Assembly (NCBI RefSeq): GCF_020539505.1 | Contig: NZ_JACDXW010000001.1 | Span: 620,001 to 684,000 of the forward strand | Direction of reading: 5' to 3' | Length of the DNA: 64,000 nt | DNA from: Mesopusillimonas faecipullorum | Lineage (GTDB): Bacteria; Pseudomonadota; Gammaproteobacteria; Burkholderiales; Burkholderiaceae_B | Shown: positions 20,324 through 29,496 of the stretch, in pieces | How positions within the stretch are numbered: the first letter of the stretch is position 1 | How the letters are laid out: each line of letters begins with the position of its first letter | Notes under the pieces: model-generated | Told to the model about the DNA's origin: nothing | The model's database searches: none | The model's input: only the letters and a program-made list of their open reading frames with translations | Made by a program: the position numbers and the translations under genes

Positions 20324-21505
20324 ATGGACACCCAAATCAAGCGCTTGATCCCCGTGATTGGCATGTTGGCATTTGCCAGCATGGCTGCCACACGCATCTG
20401 CGACCCCATGCTGGTCAATTTGGCGCAGGCCTTCGGCGTGGACCTCGCACAAGCCGCAAGGGTGGTCTCTTGGTATGCCGTTGCCTACGGGGTTTTCCAG
20501 CTACTTTACGGCCCCTTGGGCGACCGCGCCGGCAAATTGCGCGTGGTGGCCGGCGCAGGAGTAGTGTGTGCCTCACTCTCCCTACTGACAGCCTTAGCCC
20601 CCACCTACTGGACACTCGTCCTGGCCCGCACCCTCATGGGGGCAGCGGCAGCCGGCATCATCCCCTTGTCCATGGCCTGGATAGGCGACCATGTTCCCTA
20701 CGAGCACCGCCAAGAGGCGCTCGCCAAACTCTTGAGCACCTCTGTCTTTGGCATGATGCTGGGCCAATGGTTTGGCGGGTTCGCCGCCGAAATATTGAGC
20801 TGGCGCATGGCATTCTATGTCCTGTGCGCCGCATTTTTATTGGGCTCGCTCTTTCTTTGCTTAAATGCCCGTTCCTTCATGACGCCACCGCCCGCTACTA
20901 AGGCAGCGGGCTTCACCCAGTACGTCAAGACCCTGGCCGAACTACTGCGTATTCCCCGAGTTCGCTGGGTGCTGGCCGTTACCCTGGCCGAGGGAGCCTT
21001 GGTATACGGTGCGTTTTCGTTCACACCCAGTCTGCTGGTAGACAAATTCGGTATGTCGGTGTCGGCCGCCGGCGCCACCATGGTGCTGTATGGCGTAGGC
21101 GGCTTGATATACAGTCCCTTTGCGCGGCGCTGGTTAGCCTTGCTGGGCGAGCGCGGGCTGGCGCTTACCGGCGGCAGCTTGATTACCCTGGCCCTTTTGC
21201 TACTGGGCTGGACAAGCACCCCCTGGGTGGGTGCCACCGCCTGCTTGATGGGGGGCCTGGGCTTTTACATGCTCCACAACACTTTGCAGACCCAAGCTAC
21301 CCAGATGGCTCCCGCCTGGCGCGGCACCGCTGTTACCCTGTTTGCCTGCATACTGTTCTTGGGACAGTCGCTCGGTGTCTCACTGGTGGCGATGAATATC
21401 GGCCGCTTCACGCTGGGTGCAATGTTCTGGGTTTGCGCGGTGGGAACCATGGTGCTGGCGTGGCAAGTGTCGCGTGGTGTACGAACGCGTGCAAGCGGGC
21501 CATAA
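20324..21505 (+). CDS. MFS transporter
   Basis: A 393-residue, 12-segment major facilitator. The cytoplasmic loop 2-3 motif is seen as FQLLYGPLGDRAGKLRV, and the segment-4/5 region reads MGAAAAGIIPLSMAWIGDH. YEHRQEALAKLLSTSVFG is similar to small-molecule efflux carriers of the AraJ/CynX type. The gene stands alone, divergent from the diguanylate cyclase and convergent with the Nudix gene. The substrate is unknown. Confidence 0.88.
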   Translation: MDTQIKRLIPVIGMLAFASMAATRICDPMLVNLAQAFGVDLAQAARVVSWYAVAYGVFQLLYGPLGDRAGKLRVVAGAGVVCASLSLLTALAPTYWTLVLARTLMGAAAAGIIPLSMAWIGDHVPYEHRQEALAKLLSTSVFGMMLGQWFGGFAAEILSWRMAFYVLCAAFLLGSLFLCLNARSFMTPPPATKAAGFTQYVKTLAELLRIPRVRWVLAVTLAEGALVYGAFSFTPSLLVDKFGMSVSAAGATMVLYGVGGLIYSPFARRWLALLGERGLALTGGSLITLALLLLGWTSTPWVGATACLMGGLGFYMLHNTLQTQATQMAPAWRGTAVTLFACILFLGQSLGVSLVAMNIGRFTLGAMFWVCAVGTMVLAWQVSRGVRTRASGP

Positions 21506-21566
21506 ACCCACACTAGGCTTAGCCCTTTTTAAAGACGTCGGACTGACCTGAGTATGCTATGCGGCA

Positions 21567-22178
21567 TCAGCACCGCTGCCAATCCAGCTTCCACACACCC
21601 TGCCGTACATTCTGCAACCACAACAGGCAAGTCAGTGTTTTGGCGTCGGTTAGTTCACCTTCCTGGCTCGCACGCAAAAGGTCGTCTACCGCCACCGCGT
21701 GAACGTCCAACTGTTCGCCGGCGTCCAAAGCGCGCTCTCCGGCTTGCAAGCCACGGGCGAAATAGATATGAATGATTTCGTTGGAATAGCCTATGGCCAG
21801 ATGCAGAGCACCCGCCTTGGCCCATTCGGTGGCGGTGTAACCGGTTTCTTCCCACAGTTCGCGGCGACCGCAGACTAAAGGCTCTTCTTCGGGATTCATT
21901 TTCCCTGCGGGAAACTCGGTCATCACTCGGCCCACCGCATAACGGAACTGACGCTCGACTATCACCCTGCCGTCGTCCAGCATCGGAATGACCACTACCG
22001 CACCAGGATGTCGCACATACTCGTAGCTGACTTCACGACCATCCGCTTGCCGAGCTACGTCTCGGTTAAGAGATAAAAAATTCCCTTGGTACACCACCTC
22101 GGATTTGATGGGTGTTTCGATTAAATGCGTAGCAGGGTCAAAGGACTGAGCTTCAGTCTTGGAGGAATGTTGAGTCAT
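21567..22178 (-). CDS. Nudix hydrolase, ADP-ribose pyrophosphatase-like
   Basis: A 203-residue Nudix protein. The Nudix box is complete: GKMNPEEEPLVCGRRELWEE-T-G, with the metal-binding REUxEExGU glutamates. Preceding sequence RHPGAVVVIPMLDDGRVIVERQFRYAVG is the pattern of NudF/ADP-ribose pyrophosphatases, which cleave ADP-ribose to AMP and ribose 5-phosphate. Start 22178 (MTQHSSKTEAQ) is preceded by weak purines; the longer frame from 22277 adds a low-quality leader. The 158-base gap to the divergent gene at 22337 should hold both promoters. Confidence 0.9.
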   Translation of the reverse strand: MTQHSSKTEAQSFDPATHLIETPIKSEVVYQGNFLSLNRDVARQADGREVSYEYVRHPGAVVVIPMLDDGRVIVERQFRYAVGRVMTEFPAGKMNPEEEPLVCGRRELWEETGYTATEWAKAGALHLAIGYSNEIIHIYFARGLQAGERALDAGEQLDVHAVAVDDLLRASQEGELTDAKTLTCLLWLQNVRQGVWKLDWQRC

Positions 22179-22336
22179 AGGTAAGCCTCGTGAGGGCGGC
22201 ACATCGAAGAGCGTCATGCTACGCCACTTGCCTTCAACCTGTCTGCGCTTTGGAAATCCTAGGCAACATCTGGACATTATCTTTTTTCCGACTGGGGTTA
22301 AAAAGCCCTGTATGAAAACTGCAGTGACATTCAGGC

Positions 22337-22915
22337 ATGGCTAAGCAGACTCGCTCTTTATTGAGAAGAGCCGCTCGACGCGCCTTGGCCGCGTCGGGGG
22401 TCACTATTGCCGTGCTGTATAGCTGGTGGCAAATTATTGAAGCGGCTCGTGAGCCCGGTACTTTGCCGGCAACGAGTATGGGAACCCCATTAGCCCTGGG
22501 TCGTGTAGAACTAACCCCCACCCGCCTGCAACTGCGCCCTGCGCTCGACTCCCAAAACACGACGGGGCTTCAGTTGGTGTTATCCGCTCAGGTGTTGAAT
22601 ATGACGGGTGAAACCCAGTCCGCTCCATTCGGCTACCCTCCGCGCTTGGTGACGGCGAACCATGCCGGCGTCACCCTGGAGGCACCGCAGGTACAACTGC
22701 TGCGTGACCATGAACCGTTGCTGCAATTGCAACCCAGGATGCCCGAAGAGGTGGAAATCATTTGGCAGCTACCTGCTCGTGCGAGCCCGGAGCCGCTGCA
22801 ACTGACCTTCTTTCACCAACAGTTCAAGCTCAAGGACAACCTTTATGGACGTTCGAACTGGCTGGGCTATTCGGCTTTAGCACATCTCACGACCACACCG
22901 GAACCCGCCCCATGA
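22337..22915 (+). CDS. membrane-anchored protein of unknown function (first of an overlapping trio)
   Basis: Not recognised. The 192-residue product has a basic N-terminus (RSLLRRAARR), one hydrophobic segment (about 18-30, ASGVTIAVLYSWW) and a soluble remainder predicted outside the membrane that alternates beta-like stretches (GLQLVLSAQVLNMTGE, VTLEAPQVQLLRD). Its stop overlaps the next start by ATGA. All three proteins in the row share the same build of one N-terminal helix and a roughly 150-residue beta-rich domain, which suggests diverged paralogues or partners. Confidence 0.75.
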   Translation: MAKQTRSLLRRAARRALAASGVTIAVLYSWWQIIEAAREPGTLPATSMGTPLALGRVELTPTRLQLRPALDSQNTTGLQLVLSAQVLNMTGETQSAPFGYPPRLVTANHAGVTLEAPQVQLLRDHEPLLQLQPRMPEEVEIIWQLPARASPEPLQLTFFHQQFKLKDNLYGRSNWLGYSALAHLTTTPEPAP

Positions 22916-23463
22916 GGTTCATTCGTCTTTTAATTCCTCTGTGCTTAGGCGTCGTGGTGTTGGCTGCCTTGATGGCCTCTACGCCGGGCTATGATGATGC
23001 GTTCAAACCGCTTCGTCAGACTGTGCAGCATGGAGAAAGCGCGCACGGCCGGCTGTTTAGCGTGCGTTTTGTAGACTGGATGACAGCTGAGCGGCTTGCC
23101 TACCAGCTTTACGGCAAGCCCACCACCAAGGATACCCAGGGTGTTTTTCTGCTCGCCGACTTCCAGGTCTCTGACGTTCGTGAGTCGGTGTCTCTGAGCG
23201 CAGCCTGGCAAGGCCCAAGTGGAAGGCGATACGCGCAAACAGCAAGATTGGAAGATGCGCCCTCTGCTCTCAAGAGCCGCCAGTTTCATCCAGGGATAGA
23301 AACGAAGGGGCGCGCCATTTTCGAACTACCGCCAGACGAAATTGCAGGGGGCACCTTACTCGTGTCGCGCAAAGGCTTGAATGTACTGGACACCGAATTG
23401 GCGCTGCTGCCCCCTAACGGCCACCCCAAACAACATGCATTGGAGCAAAGCTTGAACCCATGA
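22912..23463 (+). CDS. membrane-anchored protein of unknown function (second of trio)
   Basis: Not recognised. The 183-residue product begins MRFIRLLIPLCLGVVVLAAL, a single helix or uncleaved signal, followed by a soluble domain with SVRFVDWMTAERLAYQLYG, FLLADFQVSDVRESVSLSAAW and FELPPDEIAGGTLLVSRKG. The start is fixed by a four-base ATGA overlap with the gene before, and the stop overlaps the gene after in the same way. This tight packing predicts coupled translation and stoichiometric production. The TXDFQVxD-like stretch superficially recalls DUF4352-type extracellular beta domains, but I cannot confirm that. Confidence 0.75.
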   Translation: MRFIRLLIPLCLGVVVLAALMASTPGYDDAFKPLRQTVQHGESAHGRLFSVRFVDWMTAERLAYQLYGKPTTKDTQGVFLLADFQVSDVRESVSLSAAWQGPSGRRYAQTARLEDAPSALKSRQFHPGIETKGRAIFELPPDEIAGGTLLVSRKGLNVLDTELALLPPNGHPKQHALEQSLNP

Positions 23464-24011
23464 AACGACGCTACTGGCTGGCCTGCGCCGGCGTACTATT
23501 TGCCGCTGCCGTGGCCCTTAAGGGTTGGTTCAGCTTCACTGAGCTGGCTAGCAACCGCGAATGGCAGGCCATACCGGCCGGCCCAGACGGCACAGCATTG
23601 AAGGGTGTGCAGGTTTCCGTGCAGCAGCAGACTGCCGCTATTACCACGCAGCGCCCTAACTATGCTGCGCTATTCGTGCGTTTGCAGCTGAACTTGGCCC
23701 CCAACGCCAGTCAAGCCTGGCAAGATTGTCGCGTATCTTTGCATGGTGAGGACGGCCAAATCTGGAGGCCGGTGACCACGGGCGATGTATACGGCGTTGT
23801 GAAGATGCTTGCCCGCGACGGCAAAAATTTGGGGCTATGCAATATGCATAGCCATACTGAGCAAAAGGAAGCCGAAACACGAGGCGCCGATCAGTTATTT
23901 TTGGTACCGGTGGAAGCACTGGACACGCTGCATGTGCATGTGTCTGGCCTAGGCACACGTCCCGAGGCGATTTCCATCCCACTGACGCCATCTATCAGGC
24001 GCTTACCTTAG
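23460..24011 (+). CDS. membrane-anchored protein of unknown function (third of trio)
   Basis: Not recognised. The 183-residue product begins MKRRYWLACAGVLFAAAVALKGW (one helix), then a soluble domain: LKGVQVSVQQQTAAIT, YAALFVRLQLNLAPNASQAWQDC, LHGEDGQIWRP. Two cysteines (QDCRV and LGLCNM) could form a periplasmic disulfide. The start overlaps the previous stop by ATGA. Its last 17 bases overlap, tail to tail, the convergent gene for a polytopic membrane protein, which may be its functional partner. Confidence 0.75.
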   Translation: MKRRYWLACAGVLFAAAVALKGWFSFTELASNREWQAIPAGPDGTALKGVQVSVQQQTAAITTQRPNYAALFVRLQLNLAPNASQAWQDCRVSLHGEDGQIWRPVTTGDVYGVVKMLARDGKNLGLCNMHSHTEQKEAETRGADQLFLVPVEALDTLHVHVSGLGTRPEAISIPLTPSIRRLP

Positions 24012-25278
24012 CGGCACGCTGAGAGGCCAGTGCGAGGTTAAGGCCTGCGGCCAACACACAAAACTGAACCATCACCACCAGCACGCCCGTCTGTGGCTGT
24101 CCCGGCATTCCGAATAAAAGGTTGAGCGGGACCACAACTAAGTTCCAGACCTGCAAATCTTGCGGGCCTATCAGGTGAGCCATACCTAACCACAGCCACC
24201 GCCCCGCCCAATCCGCCAGTCGCCACAAAACCAGTATCGACACGGTCAGCCACACCCCGGCAGAAGCAGCGAGCAGAACGCCATTGGCCACCGCGTGCCA
24301 GCGCTTGATTACGCCTGCCCAGAAGTGCCCAAAGAAATCCGTGAGGGGTTTGGGTAAAGCCGCCCAGCGCTGGGTCACGCGACCCGCCACACGCTCTGTC
24401 GGTGGGGCCATCACATTCAGGTTGTGCCCATATACGATGGCGCCAAGATTGAACCAAATCAGGGGTAACAAGGCATAGCGAAAGAGCTCGCTCAACCACG
24501 ACGAAAGCTGCCACTGCGGCCAGTCAACGGGCCGTACGTCGGCCTGTACAAGCGCAGCTTCAGCCGACGGCAAGAACCAGTCGAGCAGACTAGTGGGAGA
24601 CGGCAAACTGGCGAGCCAGGCAACGAATTGCTGCTTCCAGCCGCTTAGTACATACAGCGCAATGATGACCCACGTCGCCTCGCAAGCCACCACCACCAGC
24701 GGCCAAGCCTGATGGCCGGTTTGAGCATACCTAGCTTTGGCCATACGACGCACCCACCAAATGATGGCAACGGGCAACAACAGCCAAAGCGTGCCGTCGA
24801 CTTCCAACGCAGTGGGCCCCATGTCTTGCGGGTTCAGAAAATCAATGCGGTTCCACTGCTCGGACAAGAAAGCCCGAGAGTAATCACGCAAGGTATTGCC
24901 AAGAAACCCCCAGCCCGCGTAGTAGCCATAGAAAGGGATAAGCACGGCCAACACGGCCCCGGCAAATAAAGGCGTGTCACCTTCGGGCGGCGAGGCTGCA
25001 CTTGGAACTGAAGGCTTACGCCTAAATTGCAGGGGTTGACCACGCAAGATAACGAACATGCCGACGAACACGATCAGTTGCAATAAGATAAGCATGATCA
25101 CGGCCACCAGCCCCGCAAAACGCTGAATCATGCCCAGCTCAACGGCCAGATTCATCAGCAAGTCTTCCAGCAACTTAGCCCCAAGCAGCACGGTAAGCAG
25201 AACCGGGCCATGCTTGACAATCAAGCGAGCTGTTTGCTTCAGGTGGGCACCCACCACCGTTGCCACTGCGTTATCCAC
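23995..25278 (-). CDS. polytopic membrane protein of unknown function
   Basis: Not recognised. The 427-residue product has about eight hydrophobic segments, including VAVIMLILLQLIVFVGMFVI near 60-80, LFAGAVLAVLIPFYGYYAG near 105-125, PLLPVAIIWW-type and VVVACEATWVIIALYVLSGW segments, LLPLIWFNLGAIVYG, and a C-terminal pair ending VVMVQFCVLAAGLNLALASQ. No transporter or enzyme signature stands out. It converges on, and overlaps by 17 bases, the trio of anchored beta-domain proteins, so the four genes may form one envelope-located system; this is context only. Confidence 0.75.
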   Translation of the reverse strand: MDNAVATVVGAHLKQTARLIVKHGPVLLTVLLGAKLLEDLLMNLAVELGMIQRFAGLVAVIMLILLQLIVFVGMFVILRGQPLQFRRKPSVPSAASPPEGDTPLFAGAVLAVLIPFYGYYAGWGFLGNTLRDYSRAFLSEQWNRIDFLNPQDMGPTALEVDGTLWLLLPVAIIWWVRRMAKARYAQTGHQAWPLVVVACEATWVIIALYVLSGWKQQFVAWLASLPSPTSLLDWFLPSAEAALVQADVRPVDWPQWQLSSWLSELFRYALLPLIWFNLGAIVYGHNLNVMAPPTERVAGRVTQRWAALPKPLTDFFGHFWAGVIKRWHAVANGVLLAASAGVWLTVSILVLWRLADWAGRWLWLGMAHLIGPQDLQVWNLVVVPLNLLFGMPGQPQTGVLVVMVQFCVLAAGLNLALASQRAAKVSA

Positions 25279-25501
25279 TTGCGTCTAGCCTCTTGAATAC
25301 GAGTTACCCAAACTAGTTGCCGCCCTTAGAACATGCCTAGACAAAGTTACCATGGTGTCTATGGCGCACATCAGGTCAGAAAGGGGGTATGCCAGGCTGA
25401 TCTGTCACAATAGATGTCCACCGTTCGAGCCAGTTGCTTGGTCTATCGGGCTATCAACCCATATAAATCGCCTGCTCAAACCATAAGCTGGAACCTAGTC
25501 G

Positions 25502-26989
25502 ATGAACCCAGATGTAGAGCCATTGCCCACTAACCAAAAAACCGCTCCCGACGACTGGCCGGATCCAACGCGCTGGCGCATCTTGACGGTACTGCTCACC
25601 GCACTGTTCATGTCTTTGGTTAGCGTCAGCATTGTCAACGTCGCGCTCCCCGCTATCCAGCAGGGCCTGAACGCCAGCCAGTCGAATATTCAATGGGTGC
25701 TGTCAGGCTATGCCTTGACGTTCGGTGTCATTCTCGTCAGTGCGGGGCGCGCAGGCGACATCATGGGACGCGGCGGCTTGTTCCTGGCCGGCGTCGTCGT
25801 TTTTACCGCCGCCTCCATAGGCGCAGGTCTAGCACCCAGCGCCCCTTGGCTGAATGTCGCGCGCTTTTTACAAGGCCTAGGTTCTGGCCTGCTCAGCCCG
25901 CAAGGCATAGGAATGATTCAGCAGTATTTCCGAGGCGCCGAACGCGGTCGGGCTTTTGGTTATTTGGGCACAGCCGTGGGCTTTTCAGTTGCTGTGGGGC
26001 CGGCCTTGGGTGGTCTGCTCATCCAACTGGGCGGGCCCGATATGGGCTGGCGCCTTACTTTCCTGATCAACGTACCGGTAGGCTTGGCCACCATTGTTCT
26101 AGGCTGGCTCTGGTTTCCACGACCGCTTATCACCTGGCCTAAAAAGCGCAACCCAGCCGGCGCATCCAAGCATCAGGGCCTGCTGGCTTCCCTAGACCCG
26201 GTAGGTGCCTTGCTACTGGGCCTGGCCGTGCTGGCTGTACTCTTTCCCTTTATGGAGTCCCGCACCACACCCCTTACCTGGGTACTGTTGCCGACTGGCC
26301 TGGCACTGGCTTACGTGTGGGTCAAATGGGAACGCCGCCATGCCCGCCTAGGCGGCAGCCCCATGGTGGACTTAAGCATTTTCTCTATTCGCAGCTTTAC
26401 CAACGGAACGCTCATCATGACCATGTACTTTCTTGGCATGACCAGCGTCTGGGTATTGATAGCCTTATACGTACAAATGGGCACTGGCCGCAGTGCTTTT
26501 CAAGCAGGGCTATTTGGTATTCCTGCCGCTTTGCTTTCCGCCTATGCGGCCAACTGGGCCGGTCGACGCGTCCTGCAGTATGGTCGCCGCATCGTCATTG
26601 GGGGTTTGCTGCTGGCCATACTCGGGCTGGGCTTGAGCATTGCGGTTGCCCTGCTTTACGAGCAAGGGCTCGCCAGCGTTTGGTGGCTGTTGCTGACCCT
26701 GTCTTTCATAGGCGTGGCGCAAGGCCTGGTCATCAGCCCCAACCAGACCCTGACTTTGATGGACGTGCCGCTGGCCTATGCCGGCAGTTCGGGGGCCATC
26801 ATGCAGACCGGCCAACGCATAGGAAGCTCGATAGGCATTGCCGTTATTACCGCAGCCATGTTTACCGCCCTCAGCGCCACGCATTCGTGGACACTGGCCG
26901 TCGTCGTGGGTTTTATCGTGGTCACCCTCGTGATGTTTGCCACCTTGTATGTGGCCATCAAAGACCATAAGGGTCGCGTGCAGCCATAA
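25502..26989 (+). CDS. MFS transporter, DHA2 (14-segment) drug efflux type
   Basis: A 495-residue carrier with 14 predicted membrane segments. DHA2 hallmarks are VSIVNVALPAIQQGLNAS in segment 1, QWVLSGYALTFGVILVSAGRAGD, and RFLQGLGSGLLSPQGIGMIQ with the motif-C-like proline/glycine run. This family exports drugs, dyes or toxic organics by proton antiport. It is convergent with the TetR-family gene at 27003 with 13 bases between stops; that repressor is the obvious candidate regulator, though a divergent layout would be more usual. The upstream 223 bases hold no gene. Confidence 0.92.
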   Translation: MNPDVEPLPTNQKTAPDDWPDPTRWRILTVLLTALFMSLVSVSIVNVALPAIQQGLNASQSNIQWVLSGYALTFGVILVSAGRAGDIMGRGGLFLAGVVVFTAASIGAGLAPSAPWLNVARFLQGLGSGLLSPQGIGMIQQYFRGAERGRAFGYLGTAVGFSVAVGPALGGLLIQLGGPDMGWRLTFLINVPVGLATIVLGWLWFPRPLITWPKKRNPAGASKHQGLLASLDPVGALLLGLAVLAVLFPFMESRTTPLTWVLLPTGLALAYVWVKWERRHARLGGSPMVDLSIFSIRSFTNGTLIMTMYFLGMTSVWVLIALYVQMGTGRSAFQAGLFGIPAALLSAYAANWAGRRVLQYGRRIVIGGLLLAILGLGLSIAVALLYEQGLASVWWLLLTLSFIGVAQGLVISPNQTLTLMDVPLAYAGSSGAIMQTGQRIGSSIGIAVITAAMFTALSATHSWTLAVVVGFIVVTLVMFATLYVAIKDHKGRVQP

Positions 26990-27002
26990 ATACAGCCAAC
27001 TT

Positions 27003-27623
27003 TCAGCGAGCCTCGGCCGCAAACCCCGCCGAGGCAAAGGCCACCAGCTCTTCCACCAACTGCTGATAATCCGTGCCATCCAGTCTGCCGCCCGAAAGAC
27101 GCAGCATGCTGCTTGAGCGCGAGCGCGTTGCGGTCAGCACCGCCCCCACCAGAAAATACAATCGCCATACCAGCGCCTCTCGGCTAACCGTTGGCAAACA
27201 CTGTTGCAACAGGCCAAGAAACTGCTCGTTAATCTCGTCGTAGACTTGCGTAATCAGCTGGTCTGACAATTGGCCGTACTGAGCAGTCAGCCCCAAAGAC
27301 AAAGAGGACGCTGCTGTACATGGGGCCAACGCATCGCTTCCGAACATGGGCTCTATCCACGCGCGCACCACGCTTTCGGCGCTAAAGCCACCCTCTTCTT
27401 TTAATAAGGCAAAACGCTCTTGACGCGCCTGATTCAATGGGGCGGTGACCTCTTTGAAGACGTGCTTGAACAAGCCTTCCTTATCCCTGAAGTAATACTT
27501 GATCAGTGCGGAATTGGCCTGCGCAGCCTGGGCAATTTCTCGAATAGAGGTGTTGGCATAGCCCTTGCGGCAAAACAATTCGGTGGCCGCCTGAATCAAA
27601 CGATCTCTGGTCTCTATGCTCAC
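27003..27623 (-). CDS. TetR-family transcriptional regulator
   Basis: A 206-residue regulator. The N-terminal helix-turn-helix is typical: RDRLIQAATELFCRKGYANT, SIREIAQAAQANSALIKYYF, RDKEGLFKHVF. The C-terminal ligand domain contains EAVWRLYF-like sequence (REALVWRLYFLVGAVL), resembling the CerR-type branch. The start is GTG at 27623. It is convergent with the DHA2 efflux gene and divergent from the Rpn-type gene. It probably represses one of these, and its inducer is unknown. Confidence 0.92.
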   Translation of the reverse strand: MSIETRDRLIQAATELFCRKGYANTSIREIAQAAQANSALIKYYFRDKEGLFKHVFKEVTAPLNQARQERFALLKEEGGFSAESVVRAWIEPMFGSDALAPCTAASSLSLGLTAQYGQLSDQLITQVYDEINEQFLGLLQQCLPTVSREALVWRLYFLVGAVLTATRSRSSSMLRLSGGRLDGTDYQQLVEELVAFASAGFAAEAR

Positions 27624-27801
27624 ACGGCACCTGTAGTTGTGTCCTCACGCAGCCATTCTAAATGAAGGTATTGCCTCGTATAGTTAAAAGTAATGGCAGG
27701 CAAAAAACCATAGGTGGACGAAAACATTCACTCACTGATGTAATTTTTATCGATGAGGCATAAGGTAGGCATCTCCTCCATTTGTTGCATGGGATGCCTA
27801 C

Positions 27802-28758
27802 ATGCCCAACACAGACCGCGGCTACAAGCTGCTGTTCAGCAATCCCGATATTGTTCGTAGTCTGCTACGCGACGTGGTGCGCGCTCTGAACGGACACTGG
27901 GTGGACGGCCTGGACCTCTCTACCCTAGCCCCAGTCAAAACCGAATTCGTCACCCCTAAATTGCAACTGCGCAGCAGCGACTCCATCTGGCGCGTACGTC
28001 GTCATGACGGGTCTACGCAATACTTACAGTTGATTCTCGAGTTCCAAAGCCAGGCAGACTGGGACATGGGCCTGCGTCTGCTGACCTACCGCTGCTTGCT
28101 GTACGAAGGACTACGCATGAGCGGGGAACTGGCCGGCGGCGAGCGCTTCCCGGCAGTTGTGCCTATCGTCGTGTACACCGGCCTGCCGCCCTGGACGGCG
28201 GCGCTGGACATAGCCGACCTGATCGAGCCTGTACCACAAGCCTTACAACCGTACCAAGCTCGCCAGCGTTATCTGTTGATCGACGTGCGGCGCCAAGCGC
28301 ATAATGAGGCATTGGCGCAGGACAGTCTGGCACGGCTACTATTCAGGTTGGAACACAATCAGGGGCCGGACGACGTGGCCCAACTCACACAACGCCTGGC
28401 GAGCATACTGCAAGGCGATGAGTATCTAGACGTGCAACGCGCCATTCTGACCTGGGTGCGGCGCGTGCTGCTACCGCGCTCGATGCCGGGCAAGAAGCTA
28501 CGACGCGTAAAAACTCTGACGGAGGTGAAGATGATAGTTCAGGAAGACCCGCGCTCTTGGTTCTATCAAGAACGCCAGAAAGGTGAACAACAAGGCCAGG
28601 CGACATTGCTCTCCCGCCAACTGCAGCACAAATTCGGCACACTGACACCCGCCGTGCAGCAGCGTCTGGCACAGGCCTCGACGCAGCAACTGGAAGTCTG
28701 GTCGCTGAACCTACTGAATGCCGCCACGCTGGAACAGGTGTTCGCACAGCCGCAATAG
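27802..28758 (+). CDS. Rpn-family (YhgA-like) recombination-promoting nuclease
   Basis: A 318-residue protein of the Rpn/PD-(D/E)XK transposase-like family. It begins NTDRGYKLLFSNPDIVRSLL, then the nuclease core with QLILEFQSQADWDMGLRLLTYR, where the E-x-Q takes the (D/E)XK position. The C-terminal DUF4351-like module is clear: LLSRQLQHKFGTLTPAVQQR and VWSLNLLNAATLEQVF. E. coli RpnA-type proteins cut DNA and raise RecA-independent recombination, and recent work links them to phage defence. A 31-codon frame follows two bases after the stop. Upstream 178 bases lack a gene. Confidence 0.9.
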   Translation: MPNTDRGYKLLFSNPDIVRSLLRDVVRALNGHWVDGLDLSTLAPVKTEFVTPKLQLRSSDSIWRVRRHDGSTQYLQLILEFQSQADWDMGLRLLTYRCLLYEGLRMSGELAGGERFPAVVPIVVYTGLPPWTAALDIADLIEPVPQALQPYQARQRYLLIDVRRQAHNEALAQDSLARLLFRLEHNQGPDDVAQLTQRLASILQGDEYLDVQRAILTWVRRVLLPRSMPGKKLRRVKTLTEVKMIVQEDPRSWFYQERQKGEQQGQATLLSRQLQHKFGTLTPAVQQRLAQASTQQLEVWSLNLLNAATLEQVFAQPQ

Positions 28759-28760
28759 TG

Positions 28761-28856
28761 ATGAAAGGCAAAGCTATAACGCAAGACACCTTTAAAGCCA
28801 TCGCTCAAGCTCTCGATGAGAGCAAGGTGGATGGCTTGAAGAAAGTGGGGGCCTAA
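28761..28856 (+). CDS. small ORF directly after the Rpn gene (31 aa)
   Basis: ATG at 28761 follows the Rpn stop by two bases and opens a 31-codon frame reading MKGKAITQDTFKAIAQALDE and ending KKVGA. The sequence is amphipathic and helical in character, with good betaproteobacterial codon use, and does not overlap another gene. No Shine-Dalgarno is evident, so translation would rely on coupling to the Rpn gene. It could be a small partner protein, the leftover of a longer gene, or chance. Confidence 0.35.
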   Translation: MKGKAITQDTFKAIAQALDESKVDGLKKVGA

Positions 28857-28875
28857 GCTTCCAGCCCCCAACGCT

Positions 28876-29379
28876 TTACAGCTGCTTCAGCATGGTGTCT
28901 GCATCACTAACAGAATAACCGCCGCCGTTTTCCAGATACAGCTGCGTCACTACGCCGTTATCGACCACCATGGAATAACGCTGCGAGCGCACACCCAAGC
29001 CGCGCTCGACCAAGTCCAATTCCAAGCCCAAGGCGCGCGTCCACAATGCACTGCCATCCGCCATCATGCGAACACGACCATTGACTTTCAGCTCGCGCCC
29101 CCAAGCCCCCATCACAAAGGCGTCGTTGACAGCCACGCACCAGATTTCGTCTATGCCTTTGGCTTTCAGGGCGTCGTGCTGCGCCAAGTAACCCGGTAGA
29201 TGCTGTTCGGAGCAGGTAGGCGTAAACGCCCCTGGCACCGCAAAAATCGCAATCTTTTTACCTTTGACCAGATCGGAAACTTTGAACGCATTAGGGCCCA
29301 AGCTGCAGCCTTGCTGTTCGACTTCCAGAAACTCGGTCAAGGTGCCTTCCGGCAAGGTATCGCCTACTTTGATAGCCAT
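28876..29379 (-). CDS. peroxiredoxin, Prx5 type
   Basis: A 167-residue atypical peroxiredoxin that reduces hydrogen and organic peroxides, usually with glutathione/glutaredoxin. The peroxidatic cysteine is in VPGAFTPTCSEQHLPGY, and WCVAVNDAFVMGAWG with RYSMVVDNGVV are Prx5 signatures. Start 29379 (MAIKVGDTLPEG) has GGAGAAG upstream; the in-frame ATG at 29418 adds 13 unneeded residues. It stands alone between the Rpn locus and dbpA. Confidence 0.94.
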   Translation of the reverse strand: MAIKVGDTLPEGTLTEFLEVEQQGCSLGPNAFKVSDLVKGKKIAIFAVPGAFTPTCSEQHLPGYLAQHDALKAKGIDEIWCVAVNDAFVMGAWGRELKVNGRVRMMADGSALWTRALGLELDLVERGLGVRSQRYSMVVDNGVVTQLYLENGGGYSVSDADTMLKQL

Positions 29380-29496
29380 GGTTTCTTCTCCGTATGAGGA
29401 CATTGAAAAGACTTCCATTCTAGTACCGGGTTACTGGTGTCTAGACGTGCAACCTTGCAAGCGTTGGGGTCTTAAAACGCTTCAAAACTTTACCGC

